The notes under the pieces were generated by a model. It saw nothing but the letters and a program-made list of their open reading frames with translations, searched no databases and was not told where the DNA came from. Positions 51,394 to 61,739 of a stretch of 64,000 bases of DNA are shown here, one piece after another. Source of the DNA: Buchnera aphidicola (Aphis craccivora) (GTDB taxonomy: Bacteria; Pseudomonadota; Gammaproteobacteria; Enterobacterales; Enterobacteriaceae). Position 1 is the first letter of the stretch; each line of letters begins with the position of its first letter. The stretch covers positions 248,001 to 312,000 of the forward strand of contig NZ_CP034897.1 in assembly GCF_005082145.1 (NCBI RefSeq), given 5' to 3'. The translations under genes were made by a program, and so were the position numbers.

Positions 51394-52576
51394 AATTTTT
51401 TCCTGTTTTTAAAATCTCACTTACTGTAAAAATATCTTTATCTCCACGACCAGAAAGATTAACGATTAAAATTTGACTTTTATCAGGATGCATATTCATT
51501 ATTTTTAATGCATAAGCTATTGCATGAGAAGATTCTAGAGCTGGAATAATACCTTCTTTTTTAGATAAAATTTGAAATGCTTCTAATGCTTCTTTATCAG
51601 TAATTGAAACATATTGAGCACGTTTAATACTATTTAACCAAGCATGTTCAGGACCCACTGAAGGAAAATCTAAACCAGCAGAAATAGACCAAGATTTTTG
51701 AATTTGACCTTCTTCATTTTGCATTAAGTAAGACTTCATTCCAAAATAAATTCCTGTTCTGCCATGGTTTAGCGGTGCTCCATGCTTTCCTGTGCTTATA
51801 CCTTGACCAGCTGGTTCAACGCCAATTAAATTGACTTTTTCATTTATAAAATCAGAAAACATACCAATAGCATTTGATCCTCCTCCAACACATGCAATAA
51901 TAGAATCTGGCAATCTTTTTGCTTGTTCTAAAATTTGCTTTTTTGTTTCTTCTCCAATTATTTTTTGGAACTCTTTAACAATTCTTGGATAAGGATGTGG
52001 ACCTGCAGCTGTTCCTATCATATAATGTGAATATTTATAACTACCAGACCAATCTCGTAATGCTTCATTGCATGCATCTTTTAAAGTTCCAGAACCATTT
52101 TTAACAGATATAACCTCTGCACCCATTAATTTCATACGAAATACATTTGGTTTTTGACGTTCAATATCTTTATAACCCATATAAATTCGACATTTCAAAT
52201 TTAGCAGTGCACAAACAATTGCAGTAGCTACACCATGTTGACCTGCACCAGTTTCAGCAATAATTTCTTTTTTGTTCATTTGAATTGCTAACATTGCTTG
52301 TCCTAGTACTTGATTAGTTTTATGTGCTCCTCCATGTAATAAATCTTCTCTTTTTAAATAAATATGTGTTTTTGTACCTTGAGTCAAATTTTTACATAAA
52401 GTTAATGGTGTTGGTCTTCCTGCGTAATTTTTTAATAAAAATAAAAATTTTTTTTGGAAATTTATATCTTTTTTTGCGGCAATAAAATTACGCTCTAATT
52501 CATATAAAGCTGGCATTAATATTTGAGGAACATACATACCTCCAAATTCTCCAAAATAAGGATCGAGTAAAGTCAT
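51380..52576 (-). CDS. trpB: Tryptophan synthase beta subunit
   Basis: TrpB (398 residues, E. coli 397) is the PLP enzyme that joins indole and serine. The PLP lysine is in [10 protein letters not shown], the phosphate loop is [10 protein letters not shown] and the monovalent-cation/Ser-binding region GRGDKD is at the end. It is followed by trpA with overlap. Tryptophan is among the amino acids Buchnera supplies to aphids. Confidence 0.98.
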   Translation of the reverse strand: MTLLDPYFGEFGGMYVPQILMPALYELERNFIAAKKDINFQKKFLFLLKNYAGRPTPLTLCKNLTQGTKTHIYLKREDLLHGGAHKTNQVLGQAMLAIQMNKKEIIAETGAGQHGVATAIVCALLNLKCRIYMGYKDIERQKPNVFRMKLMGAEVISVKNGSGTLKDACNEALRDWSGSYKYSHYMIGTAAGPHPYPRIVKEFQKIIGEETKKQILEQAKRLPDSIIACVGGGSNAIGMFSDFINEKVNLIGVEPAGQGISTGKHGAPLNHGRTGIYFGMKSYLMQNEEGQIQKSWSISAGLDFPSVGPEHAWLNSIKRAQYVSITDKEALEAFQILSKKEGIIPALESSHAIAYALKIMNMHPDKSQILIVNLSGRGDKDIFTVSEILKTGKNCEPL

Positions 52577-52611
52577 TTAAAATTATTCCTCTTTTTTATG
52601 AAAAACGATTT

Positions 52612-53967
52612 TTAAGATATTAATTTCTGGAAAATTGATTTTATTTTTCTATGATCTTTAATACCAGGTGATATTTCTACTCCAGAATTTAAATCTAGTC
52701 CAGCACAATTTAATTTTGAAGCAATAGTACAATTTTTAATATTAATACCTCCGGCTAAAATTACTTTATTTAATACACAATTTTTTAAAATACCCCAATC
52801 AAATGATGTATTGCTTCCTCCAGAATAGGAATCAAATAAATATTTATCTATATAATTCCAATTAAGTAAAGGCACTTTAGATTGAATAGAAAATGCTTTC
52901 CAAATTTTAATATTTTTAGGTAATTTATTTCTTAATAAATCAACATATTTTTGATTTTCATCGCCATGTAATTGTATAGCATATAAATTTAATTCATTAG
53001 CAATGTCTAAAATAATACTGATATCTTGATTTTGAAATACCCCTACATATTTTAAATTGCTATTAAAAATAATATTTTTTGCGATATTTTTTGTAATTTT
53101 ACGAGGTGAATTTTCTGCAAAAATTAAACCTCCATAAATCGCACCATATTTCTCACTTACTTGAGCATCAATAGAACGAGTTAATCCGCATACTTTATTA
53201 TGACCGAAAATTAAAGATTTAGTGCTTATTTCTAAATTTTTTTTTGACATTAAACTTGATCCAATTAAAAAACCATTAACTATTTTACTTAGCTCTTTTA
53301 TTTGAGAATTTTTAGTTATTCCTGATTCACTGATAATTATTTTGTTTTTTATTAATGGAGATAAAATTCGAGTACGATTTAAATCAATTGATAAATCATG
53401 TAAATTACGATTATTAATTCCAATAATTTCAGCATTTAATTTAATAGCACGATTTAATTCTTCAATATTGTTAACTTCTGTTAAAATTCCCATATTTAAT
53501 TTTTTTGCTATTTTGGATAATGTAATATATTGTTCATTATTCAAAATAGATAACATAAGCAAAATAGCATCTGCGTTATAATATCGAGCTAAATAAACTT
53601 GGTATGGATCAATAAAAAAATCTTTACATAAAATTGGTTGAAAAACATAATTTCTTACAATATTTATAAATTTTAAATTTCCATGAAAATACTTTTCATC
53701 TGTTAAAATTGAAATAGCAGAAGCATATTTCTTGTATGTATTAGAAATTTCAATTAAATTAAAATTTTTTTTAATGATCCCTAAAGAAGGAGATGATTTT
53801 TTACACTCTAATATAAAAAAACAATTTTTATTTTTTAACGCATTATAGAAATTACGAGTTTTTATGTTAATTTTATTTTTAATATCTTTGAAAGGTTCTT
53901 TTTTTTTTCTATCTTTAATCCAAGCTATTTTATCTTTTACAATTTTATTGAGTATTGTTTCTTGCAT
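52612..53967 (-). CDS. trpCF: Bifunctional indoleglycerol phosphate synthase / phosphoribosylanthranilate isomerase
   Basis: The fused protein (451 residues, E. coli 453) has the TrpC barrel first (about 1-255, with FILECKKSSPS, GINNRNL and ISESGI) and the TrpF barrel after (about 256-451, with the catalytic Cys in KVCGLTR and Asp in SFDWG). It carries two successive steps from phosphoribosylanthranilate. It begins 2 bp after the trpD stop. Confidence 0.97.
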   Translation of the reverse strand: MQETILNKIVKDKIAWIKDRKKKEPFKDIKNKINIKTRNFYNALKNKNCFFILECKKSSPSLGIIKKNFNLIEISNTYKKYASAISILTDEKYFHGNLKFINIVRNYVFQPILCKDFFIDPYQVYLARYYNADAILLMLSILNNEQYITLSKIAKKLNMGILTEVNNIEELNRAIKLNAEIIGINNRNLHDLSIDLNRTRILSPLIKNKIIISESGITKNSQIKELSKIVNGFLIGSSLMSKKNLEISTKSLIFGHNKVCGLTRSIDAQVSEKYGAIYGGLIFAENSPRKITKNIAKNIIFNSNLKYVGVFQNQDISIILDIANELNLYAIQLHGDENQKYVDLLRNKLPKNIKIWKAFSIQSKVPLLNWNYIDKYLFDSYSGGSNTSFDWGILKNCVLNKVILAGGINIKNCTIASKLNCAGLDLNSGVEISPGIKDHRKIKSIFQKLIS

Positions 53968-53969
53968 AT

Positions 53970-54980
53970 TTATTTATCTTCTTTTAACATATTAGAAATT
54001 TTAATGATATGTTTGTAAACTTCACCACTTCGAATATAGTTTAATGCCATTATTGTATTTTTTTTTAAATCTGCATATCCAAAATTTTTTAATAAAATTG
54101 CAACGTTCACAGCAATTAATTCTTCATGAAACTTATCTCCTTTTCCTTGCATAGTTTTTTTAATAATATCATAGCTTTCTTCTGAAGAACTTACTATATG
54201 TGTTTTTTTAGAATGTGTTTTTAAACCAAAATCTTTTGCTTCTAATTGATATGAGTAAATTTTTTTATTTAATAATTCTGAAATATATGTAACACCATCT
54301 AATGCAACTTCATCAGTTCCATTACCATGTAACACAATACCTTGTTGGTATTTTAATTTTTTTAAAATTTCAATCATAGGATTCATTAAATCCTTTTTAT
54401 AAACACCTATTACTGTGTGAAAAGGACGGGAAGGATTTAAAAATGGTCCTAATAAATTAAAAATAGTTTTAATTTTTAAAATTTTTCGAACATTCATAGC
54501 ATATTGAAAACCATCATGATATTGCGGTGCAAATAAAAAACAAATATTTAATTTATCTAGAGTTTTTAAAGAATTTTTTAAGGATGGATTTAAATTAATT
54601 TTAAATTTTTTTAAAATATCAGATGAACCCGATGTACTTGAGATACTTCTATTACAGTGTTTAATAATCTTAAATCCACAGTAGGATGCAACAAAAGCAC
54701 TAGCAGTTGAAATATTAATTGTATTTTTGTTATCTCCTCCCGTTCCAACTATGTCAGAAAACACATAATTAGGCCTAGGAAATAACTTCATTGTTTCTAA
54801 ACAAGCATAAATTGCACCTAATATTTCTTCCATTGATTCATTGCGAATATGCATAGCTGTTAAAATAGATGATAATTGTATCTCATTTATTGTTCCAGAA
54901 ATAATAGATTTAAATAATCTATAACTTTCTTCTTGATTTAAAAATTTCAGCTTATAAATTTTTTTAAATATATTTTGCAT
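53970..54980 (-). CDS. trpD: Anthranilate phosphoribosyltransferase
   Basis: The 336-residue protein is TrpD alone, without the TrpG glutaminase half fused to it in E. coli. Motifs are DIVGTGGDNKNTINIST, KHCNRS, and LGPFLNPSRP. trpE and trpG are not upstream; in Buchnera they are usually on a plasmid or elsewhere. The 211-bp spacer upstream shows no Trp-rich leader peptide or attenuator, so this operon lacks E. coli-style control. Confidence 0.97.
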   Translation of the reverse strand: MQNIFKKIYKLKFLNQEESYRLFKSIISGTINEIQLSSILTAMHIRNESMEEILGAIYACLETMKLFPRPNYVFSDIVGTGGDNKNTINISTASAFVASYCGFKIIKHCNRSISSTSGSSDILKKFKINLNPSLKNSLKTLDKLNICFLFAPQYHDGFQYAMNVRKILKIKTIFNLLGPFLNPSRPFHTVIGVYKKDLMNPMIEILKKLKYQQGIVLHGNGTDEVALDGVTYISELLNKKIYSYQLEAKDFGLKTHSKKTHIVSSSEESYDIIKKTMQGKGDKFHEELIAVNVAILLKNFGYADLKKNTIMALNYIRSGEVYKHIIKISNMLKEDK

Positions 54981-55191
54981 TAATCACCTTTTAACATTTT
55001 AATTAAAAAATTAATATTTTTTATTGTTTTTATGATTTTTCACAATAATCGATTGAGTTAAATAATTCAATTTAAATTTAAAAAAAATTTATTTATAATA
55101 TTTTTATCTTTAAAAAATTTTTTATTAAAAATAATATATAACTATTAATATAATATGTTATATATAATAATTTTATTATTGGAAATTTAAA

Positions 55192-56120
55192 ATGAATAAA
55201 ATAATAATAATATTATTATTTTCTGTAGTATCTATTACTTGGGGAACTACTTGGATAGCTATGAAAGTCGCTGTAGAAACAATTCCTCCATTATTTGCTA
55301 CCGGAATACGATTTTTAGTTGCCTCTCCTTTACTAATTCTATTTTCTTATATTACAAAAGCACCTCTTTTATTTCCATATGGTCAAAGAGGTTTTCAAAT
55401 TATTATTTCTTTATTTTATTTTTTAATACCTTTTACGCTTATGTTATATGGAGGAAAATATGTAACTTCTTCTGTTGCTTCAGTTATTTTTGCAAATATG
55501 CCAGTTGTTATATTAATGCTTTCTTCTTTTTTTTTAAAAAAAAAATAGATTTAATTAAAAAAATTGGCATAATTATTTCTTTAATTACATTATTTATTAT
55601 TTTATTTATTGATTTAAAGTCAGCATGCTTTTTTCAATGGAAAGGTATTTTAGCATTAATTTTAGCATTATTTAGTCATGCTTTAATTTATATAGAATGT
55701 CAAAGAAAATGTACTAATGTTTCCGTTATTACATTTAATGCATTACCATCTTTAATATCTGGAATATTTTTATCCACTATCTCTTGGTTTTTAGAAAACC
55801 CTAATATTAATTTATTTTCTAATAAATCAATTTTAGCTATTTTTTATCTTGGAGATTTTTCTGGCGTTTTCGGTATTTTATCTTATTTTTATTTACAAAA
55901 AAAAGTTAGTCCATTTTGTGCTTCTACTGTTTTTTTAATTTTTCCTTTAATTTCTTATATTTTAGAAATTTATTTTTATAAAAAAACATTTTTTTTATAT
56001 GAATTATTCTGTATTTTTCCGCTTTTTATAGGGATTTTATTAACGTTACTTCCAATAAATTTTTTTAAAAATATTAAAAGGCGTTCCCATGGCAGAAAAA
56101 ATACAAAAAATGCTTTCTAA
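55192..56120 (+). CDS. EamA/DMT-family transporter, frameshifted at a poly(A) tract
   Basis: Two adjoining frames make one ten-segment drug/metabolite-type transporter like E. coli YedA (306 residues). The first frame (55192-55548) has [16 protein letters not shown] and GIRFLVASP and stops at TAG right after an A10 tract (55536-55545). The second continues [15 protein letters not shown] and runs to 56118-56120. One more A restores a 309-residue protein. The tail overlaps rluB by 32 bp and its last residues are not hydrophobic. The substrate is unknown. It could be active through transcript slippage or be an early pseudogene. Confidence 0.82.
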
Positions 56121-56826
56121 TTTAGGATATGGTTCTCGTCGCTATATAGAATCAACAATTAAAAAAGGAAACGTATTTGTAAATGGAAAAAAAGCAATTA
56201 TTGGTCAATATTTAGATCAAAAAAATGTTGAAGAAGTTTTTATGAATAAAGAAAAAATAATTTTTGAACAAAATAAAAAATTGAAAGTAATTATTTATAA
56301 TAAACCTATAGGCGAAATATGTACTAGAAATGATCCGAAAAAACGATTGACTGTATTTAATAAATTACCTATTTTAAAATTAAGTAGATGGGTTTGTATT
56401 GGGCGCTTAGATATCAATACTAAAGGATTACTGCTATTTACAAATAATGGAAAACTAGCTAACCAGCTTATGCATCCAAAAAATCAAATTGAACGTGAAT
56501 ATTTCATACGTGTCTTTGGGAAGATAAATAAAAATACAATAGATGTTTTGAAAAAAGGAGTTAAAGTTCAAAATAATTATTTTGCATTTAAAAGTATTGA
56601 GTTAATTTCAAATAATAAAAATAAAAATAAATGGTTTAAAGGTGTTTTATGTGAAGGTAAGAATCGTGAAATTAGATTAATTTTTAATGCAGTTCAATGT
56701 CAAGTAAGCAAATTAATTAGAGTCCGATATGGAAATATTTTTTTACCAAAAAATTTAAAAGAAGGACAGTGCAAAAAATTAAATTTTAAACTATTAAATA
56801 GTTTATGTAATTTGATTAAAAAATAA
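56089..56826 (+). CDS. rluB: 23S rRNA pseudouridine(2605) synthase RluB
   Basis: The 245-residue protein has an N-terminal S4 domain ([16 protein letters not shown], then [10 protein letters not shown]) and the RsuA/RluB catalytic core with the Asp in [15 protein letters not shown] and [13 protein letters not shown]. coli RluB has 291 residues; the difference is mainly the basic C-terminal tail. rluB and topA are neighbours of the trp genes in E. coli too. Its first 32 bp overlap the transporter frame. Confidence 0.94.
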   Translation: MAEKIQKMLSNLGYGSRRYIESTIKKGNVFVNGKKAIIGQYLDQKNVEEVFMNKEKIIFEQNKKLKVIIYNKPIGEICTRNDPKKRLTVFNKLPILKLSRWVCIGRLDINTKGLLLFTNNGKLANQLMHPKNQIEREYFIRVFGKINKNTIDVLKKGVKVQNNYFAFKSIELISNNKNKNKWFKGVLCEGKNREIRLIFNAVQCQVSKLIRVRYGNIFLPKNLKEGQCKKLNFKLLNSLCNLIKK

Positions 56827-57029
56827 ATTCAAATTATTTCATTAAACTTATTAGTTGATATAAAAAGTATTTATAAAATAATATTAAATCTTTGTAAATA
56901 AAATAATTTTTAAAACATAAAAATTTATATTTTTATTTTTTATATTTCAAACGTTTTAAATAAATTATAAAATATAAATTTTAACTATAATGATTATATA
57001 ATATTTACATTATTCATTGGATTAAATTA

Positions 57030-59597
57030 ATGTACAAATCTCTAGTTATAGTTGAGTCACCAGTTAAAGCAAAAACTATAAATCAATATTTAGGTGATAA
57101 ATATATAGTTAAATCTAGTATTGGTCATGTTCGAGACTTGTTAAAAAATCAACCTAAAAAAATAAAAAAAACTAAAAATTCTTTTTTTGAACATCATGAA
57201 AAAAAACTTTTAATTCAACAAATGGGAATTAATCCATATGAAAATTGGAATGTTGAATATCATATTTTACCTGGTAAAGAAAAAATTATTAATGAATTAA
57301 AAAATATTGCGAATAAAGTAGATCACATATATCTTGCTACAGATTTAGATAGAGAAGGAGAAGCAATAGCTTGGCATTTAAAAGAAGTAATAGGTGGAGA
57401 TTCCTCTAAATTTATTCGTGTAGTTTTTAATGAAATAACCAAACATTCAATTGAAAAAGCTTTTCAAAATACCGGTCAAATTAATATGAATCGAGTTTAT
57501 GCACAGCAAGCTCGTAGATTCATGGATCGAATCGTAGGATATATGATTTCTCCTTTATTATGGAAAAAAATTTGTAGAGGTTTATCTGCAGGTCGAGTAC
57601 AATCAGTAGCTGTAAGAATTATTACAGAACGAGAAGATGAAATAAAAAATTTCATATCAAAAGAATATTGGAAACTGAATGTTAGTTTTATTTCGTTTGA
57701 AAAAAAAAATATTCTTATGGAAGTTACGCATTATAAAAATAAAATACTTACTTTACATGATGAAAAAGAAGTGAATTTAATTATTGAAAAACTTAAAAAT
57801 CAATCTTTTTTTGTTACTGATCGTAAAGAGAAAATTTTATATAGAAAACCACCCGCTCCTTTCATAACATCTACACTACAACAAGCATCTAGTCTTCATT
57901 TAGGATTTAGTGTAAAAAAAACTATGTTTTTAGCACAAAAGTTATATGAAGAAGGGTATATAACTTATATGAGAACTGATTCTTTTTTCTTAAGCGATTA
58001 TGCAATTAAAAAAGTAAGAAGTTATATAAAAAATTATTATGGTATTAATTTTCTACCTGAAACACCTAATATATATTTAAATAAAAAAAATTCTCAAGAA
58101 GCACACGAAGCAATACGTCCCACAGATATAGAAATAACTGATATTAATCAAAACAAAATGAATTCTGATAGTATTAAATTATATAAATTAATTTGGAATC
58201 AATTTGTAGCTTGTCAAATGAAACCAGAAAAATATAAATCTATTATAATAAAAGTAATAGTAGATAAATTTAAACTAAAAACTTCTGGAAATATGATGCT
58301 TTTTGAAGGTTGGACAAAAATATTAAAAACGCAAAAGTCAATTCAAAATCGACTTTTAGATTGTAAGATAGGCGATAATTTATTTATAGAAAAATTTTTA
58401 CCAATTCAAATGTTTACTAAACCATCTCCTAGATTTAATGAAGCATCATTAGTTCGAGAACTAGAAAAAAAGGGCATTGGAAGACCTTCTACTTACGCAA
58501 ATATAATTACAAGAATAAAAGATAAAGGATATTTAAAAGTTGAAAAAAACAAGTTTTATGCTACTAAAATAGGTGCAATTCTTATTACTCAACTAAAAAA
58601 ATGTTTTACTGATTTAGTTGATTACGATTTTACTGCTCGCATGGAACAAAAACTTGATCAAATTTCTGATAATAAAATTTCTTGGAAAAAAGTACTTGAT
58701 ATGTTTTTCAAAAATTTTTTAAAACAATTTGAACAAGCTAAAAAACCTCCAGAAAATGGTGGAATGGCAAATAATATTACTATTCTCACAAATATTAATT
58801 GTGATAATTGTAACAAAAAAATGGGCATTAAAACTGCTATTACAGGTGTATTTTTAAGTTGTTCAGGATATAATTTAAAATCTGAAGAACGTTGTAAACA
58901 TACTATAAATTTAATTTCATTAAATGATTTTAATTTAGCTAAAAAAAACGATTGTTTTAAAAAAGAACCAAAAAGAAAATGCGAAAAATGTAATTTAATA
59001 ATGGATGACTATTTAATTAATGAAAATTTAAAAATTTATATTTGTTGTAATAGCCCTATATGTACAATTTATTATATCGAAAAAGGTAAATTTGAAAGTT
59101 TTTTTAATTCATCTAAAAAACTATATTGTGAAAAGTGTCAAAATAATATGTTATTAAAAATAGGAAAGTTTGGTAAATTTTTCATGTGTGTGAATAAAAC
59201 ATGTAAAAATACAAGAAAAATTCTTCCTAATGGTGAAATATCAAAACCTAAATTAGCACCTATTCCATTTCCAAATATATTATGTACTAAATCTGACGCA
59301 TGGTTTGTTTTAAGAGAAGGAATATCTGGTATTTTTTTTGCCGCTCACACTTTTCCTAGATCAAAGGAAACTAGATCTCCTTATGTAGAAGAATTATTTC
59401 AGTTTAAACATTTGTTACCTGAGAGATTACATTATTTAGCGGATGCTCCAAAAATAGATGAAGAAGGAAATAAAGCTATAGTTTGTTTTGATAAATTAAA
59501 TAAAAGACAATACGTAGCTTCTAAAAAAGAAAATAAATTTACAGGTTGGTCAGCGTTTTTTATTAAAAATAAATGGATTATTTCTAATAAAACATAA
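57030..59597 (+). CDS. topA: DNA topoisomerase I
   Basis: The 855-residue type IA enzyme (E. coli 865) relaxes negative supercoils. The Toprim domain starts VIVESPVKAKTI and has TDLDREGEA (about 104-112). The catalytic Tyr is residue 313 in ITYMRTDS. Three four-Cys zinc ribbons lie about 590-740, and the C-terminal domain ends in GWSAFFIKNKWI. It is convergent with suhB with only 8 bp between stops. Confidence 0.98.
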   Translation: MYKSLVIVESPVKAKTINQYLGDKYIVKSSIGHVRDLLKNQPKKIKKTKNSFFEHHEKKLLIQQMGINPYENWNVEYHILPGKEKIINELKNIANKVDHIYLATDLDREGEAIAWHLKEVIGGDSSKFIRVVFNEITKHSIEKAFQNTGQINMNRVYAQQARRFMDRIVGYMISPLLWKKICRGLSAGRVQSVAVRIITEREDEIKNFISKEYWKLNVSFISFEKKNILMEVTHYKNKILTLHDEKEVNLIIEKLKNQSFFVTDRKEKILYRKPPAPFITSTLQQASSLHLGFSVKKTMFLAQKLYEEGYITYMRTDSFFLSDYAIKKVRSYIKNYYGINFLPETPNIYLNKKNSQEAHEAIRPTDIEITDINQNKMNSDSIKLYKLIWNQFVACQMKPEKYKSIIIKVIVDKFKLKTSGNMMLFEGWTKILKTQKSIQNRLLDCKIGDNLFIEKFLPIQMFTKPSPRFNEASLVRELEKKGIGRPSTYANIITRIKDKGYLKVEKNKFYATKIGAILITQLKKCFTDLVDYDFTARMEQKLDQISDNKISWKKVLDMFFKNFLKQFEQAKKPPENGGMANNITILTNINCDNCNKKMGIKTAITGVFLSCSGYNLKSEERCKHTINLISLNDFNLAKKNDCFKKEPKRKCEKCNLIMDDYLINENLKIYICCNSPICTIYYIEKGKFESFFNSSKKLYCEKCQNNMLLKIGKFGKFFMCVNKTCKNTRKILPNGEISKPKLAPIPFPNILCTKSDAWFVLREGISGIFFAAHTFPRSKETRSPYVEELFQFKHLLPERLHYLADAPKIDEEGNKAIVCFDKLNKRQYVASKKENKFTGWSAFFIKNKWIISNKT

Positions 59598-59605
59598 CTA
59601 AATTT

Positions 59606-60388
59606 TCAATCTGTACATTGACGTATTTTTTCAGTAATCAATTTAATAAATTTAGGATTACTAGTTAAATTTAAAATAAGATCAATGTTTTTTTCTTGAA
59701 AATTACTTGTTAAGCATCCAGATTCTCGTGCTTGTAATTGACCCGCAATAAAATTAGTAGAATTTGATAAATTATAATTAATAATTAAACAATCTATTTT
59801 TCCAGAAGATACATATGCTAAATCAAGCAAAGTTGAACCAGTATATCTAAATGAAATACCAGATAGAATTAATTTTTTATATATCTCAAAATAATATTGA
59901 GATTGTCTTGCTTGGAAAGATAAATTTGTTGATATTGTAATATCAGTTAAAGTATTTATATTAGTGCATCGAGTACGATAACCATTTAATTGTGATCCTT
60001 GACCTCTAACAGAGGTAAATAAATCATTTTTTATAGGATCATATATTACTGATATTTCTGTGTTTTTTTTTATTATTACTGCTATTGATATACAAAAATG
60101 TGGAAAACTTTTAATAAAGTTTTTTTTACCATCTAATTCGTTTACAACCCATAAAATTTTTTTATCATTTACTATATAGTTAGTATTTTTTTTGATAATA
60201 ATATGACTTGGATAATACTTATAAATAATTTCACTAATTACTTGATATGTTTTATACATTACTTTTTTAATAAAATATTGTTTTTTTTCAAAATTTTCTT
60301 TAATAAATTTTTGAGTATCGTAATTTTGTATAATGATATCCCCTCCTTTTCGAATTGCACGAATTGCAATATTTAACATGGGATGCAT
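59606..60388 (-). CDS. suhB: SuhB, inositol-monophosphatase fold with a degraded metal site
   Basis: The 260-residue protein aligns along its length with E. coli SuhB (267). Yet the metal ligands have changed: Glu67 is Asn68 (KKNTN for TEESG), Asp84 is Asn83 (VVNELDG for VIDPLDG) and Asp212 is Asn212 (STNFIAG for PWDFAAG). Only Asp87 (Asp86 here) remains, and GTTNF became GKKNF. Phosphatase activity is very unlikely. E. coli SuhB also joins the boxA antitermination complex on rRNA, a role that does not need catalysis. The rest, such as GYRTRC and LDLAYVSSGKID, is well kept, which argues against a pseudogene. Confidence 0.95.
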   Translation of the reverse strand: MHPMLNIAIRAIRKGGDIIIQNYDTQKFIKENFEKKQYFIKKVMYKTYQVISEIIYKYYPSHIIIKKNTNYIVNDKKILWVVNELDGKKNFIKSFPHFCISIAVIIKKNTEISVIYDPIKNDLFTSVRGQGSQLNGYRTRCTNINTLTDITISTNLSFQARQSQYYFEIYKKLILSGISFRYTGSTLLDLAYVSSGKIDCLIINYNLSNSTNFIAGQLQARESGCLTSNFQEKNIDLILNLTSNPKFIKLITEKIRQCTD

Positions 60389-60552
60389 TAAATTCTCCTA
60401 ATTTAAAAATAATTTATTTTATAAAAATATATTTTATATCAAATTAATAATATCATAATTTAAATATATTTAATATTCTTAATCTTCTAAATTAATTTAT
60501 GTTATTTAAAATTAAATATTAATTAAATTTATTTTTAATTAAGGTTTCTTAA

Positions 60553-61635
60553 ATGGATACAAATATCAATTTAAATGTTTTTCATTCTAAAGTAAATTTA
60601 CTAAATTTAGACCCTAAAAAGATGCAATTGTTTCTTACATCAATTGGGGCGAAAAATTTTGCTGCTGATCAAATTATGAAATGGATTTACAACCATAATT
60701 GCTATGATTTTAATAAGATGTTAAATATTAGTAAAAATATTAGAAAAAAATTAAACCAAATTGCTTATATAAAAATATCAAATTTTTCAGAAGAAAAAGT
60801 ATCTTCTGATGGTACAAAAAAATGGATTACATCTTTAAATGAACAAAAAATAGAAACAGTTTATATACCAGAAAAAAAACGTTCTACTCTATGCATTTCA
60901 TCACAAATTGGTTGTGCTTTAAAATGTGATTTTTGTGCAACAGGAAAACAAGGATTTAATAGAAATTTAACAACATCTGAAATTATTTCTCAAATTTTGC
61001 AAGCTAAAAAAAAATTAAAAGATAAAAAATTAACTAATATAGTATTTATGGGGATGGGAGAACCGCTATTAAATTTAAATAATGTTATTGCAGCGTTAAA
61101 AATTATTTTAAATAAAAATGGTTTTGGTTTATCTAAACGTCGAATTACTTTATCAACTTCAGGAATTATACCTGCAATAGATAAGTTAAGTCAAAAAGTT
61201 GATGTTAATTTAGCCATTTCTTTACATGCTTCAAATAATGATATTAGAAATTTAATCATGCCTATTAATAAAAAATATAATATTGAACTTCTTTTAAACT
61301 CGGTATCTCGATATTTAAAAAATTCTAATGCAAATCGAAATGGAGTTACTATAGAATATGTAATGCTTAAAAATATTAACGATTCTATTAAAAATGCTGA
61401 AGAATTAGCTTATATTTTAAAAAAAATACCTAGTAAAATAAATCTCATTCCTTGGAATTCTTTTAAAAATTCAAGTTTTACATCTAGCACTATAAATAGA
61501 ATTAATATTTTTGCAAATATTTTAAGAAAAAAAGGATTTAGTACAACAATCCGAAAAAATAGAGGAGAAGATATTAATGCTGCTTGTGGTCAATTAACGG
61601 GAAATATAATTAATCGTAGTAAAAATCATTTATAA
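60553..61635 (+). CDS. rlmN: Dual-specificity RNA methyltransferase RlmN
   Basis: RlmN methylates C2 of A2503 in 23S rRNA and A37 in some tRNAs. It has the radical SAM motif in GCALKCDFC, MGMGEPLLN, and the methyl-carrying Cys near the end in AACGQL. It has 360 residues (E. coli 384). ispG follows by 104 bp; rodZ, between them in E. coli, is absent. Confidence 0.97.
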   Translation: MDTNINLNVFHSKVNLLNLDPKKMQLFLTSIGAKNFAADQIMKWIYNHNCYDFNKMLNISKNIRKKLNQIAYIKISNFSEEKVSSDGTKKWITSLNEQKIETVYIPEKKRSTLCISSQIGCALKCDFCATGKQGFNRNLTTSEIISQILQAKKKLKDKKLTNIVFMGMGEPLLNLNNVIAALKIILNKNGFGLSKRRITLSTSGIIPAIDKLSQKVDVNLAISLHASNNDIRNLIMPINKKYNIELLLNSVSRYLKNSNANRNGVTIEYVMLKNINDSIKNAEELAYILKKIPSKINLIPWNSFKNSSFTSSTINRINIFANILRKKGFSTTIRKNRGEDINAACGQLTGNIINRSKNHL

Positions 61636-61739
61636 ATTTCAAACAATATTATATATTAATATAGTTACTCTAACTTAAATATAATTAAACATTTAAAATT
61701 AGATATTTCTTTTAATTTTAACAAAACATATATAATAAA

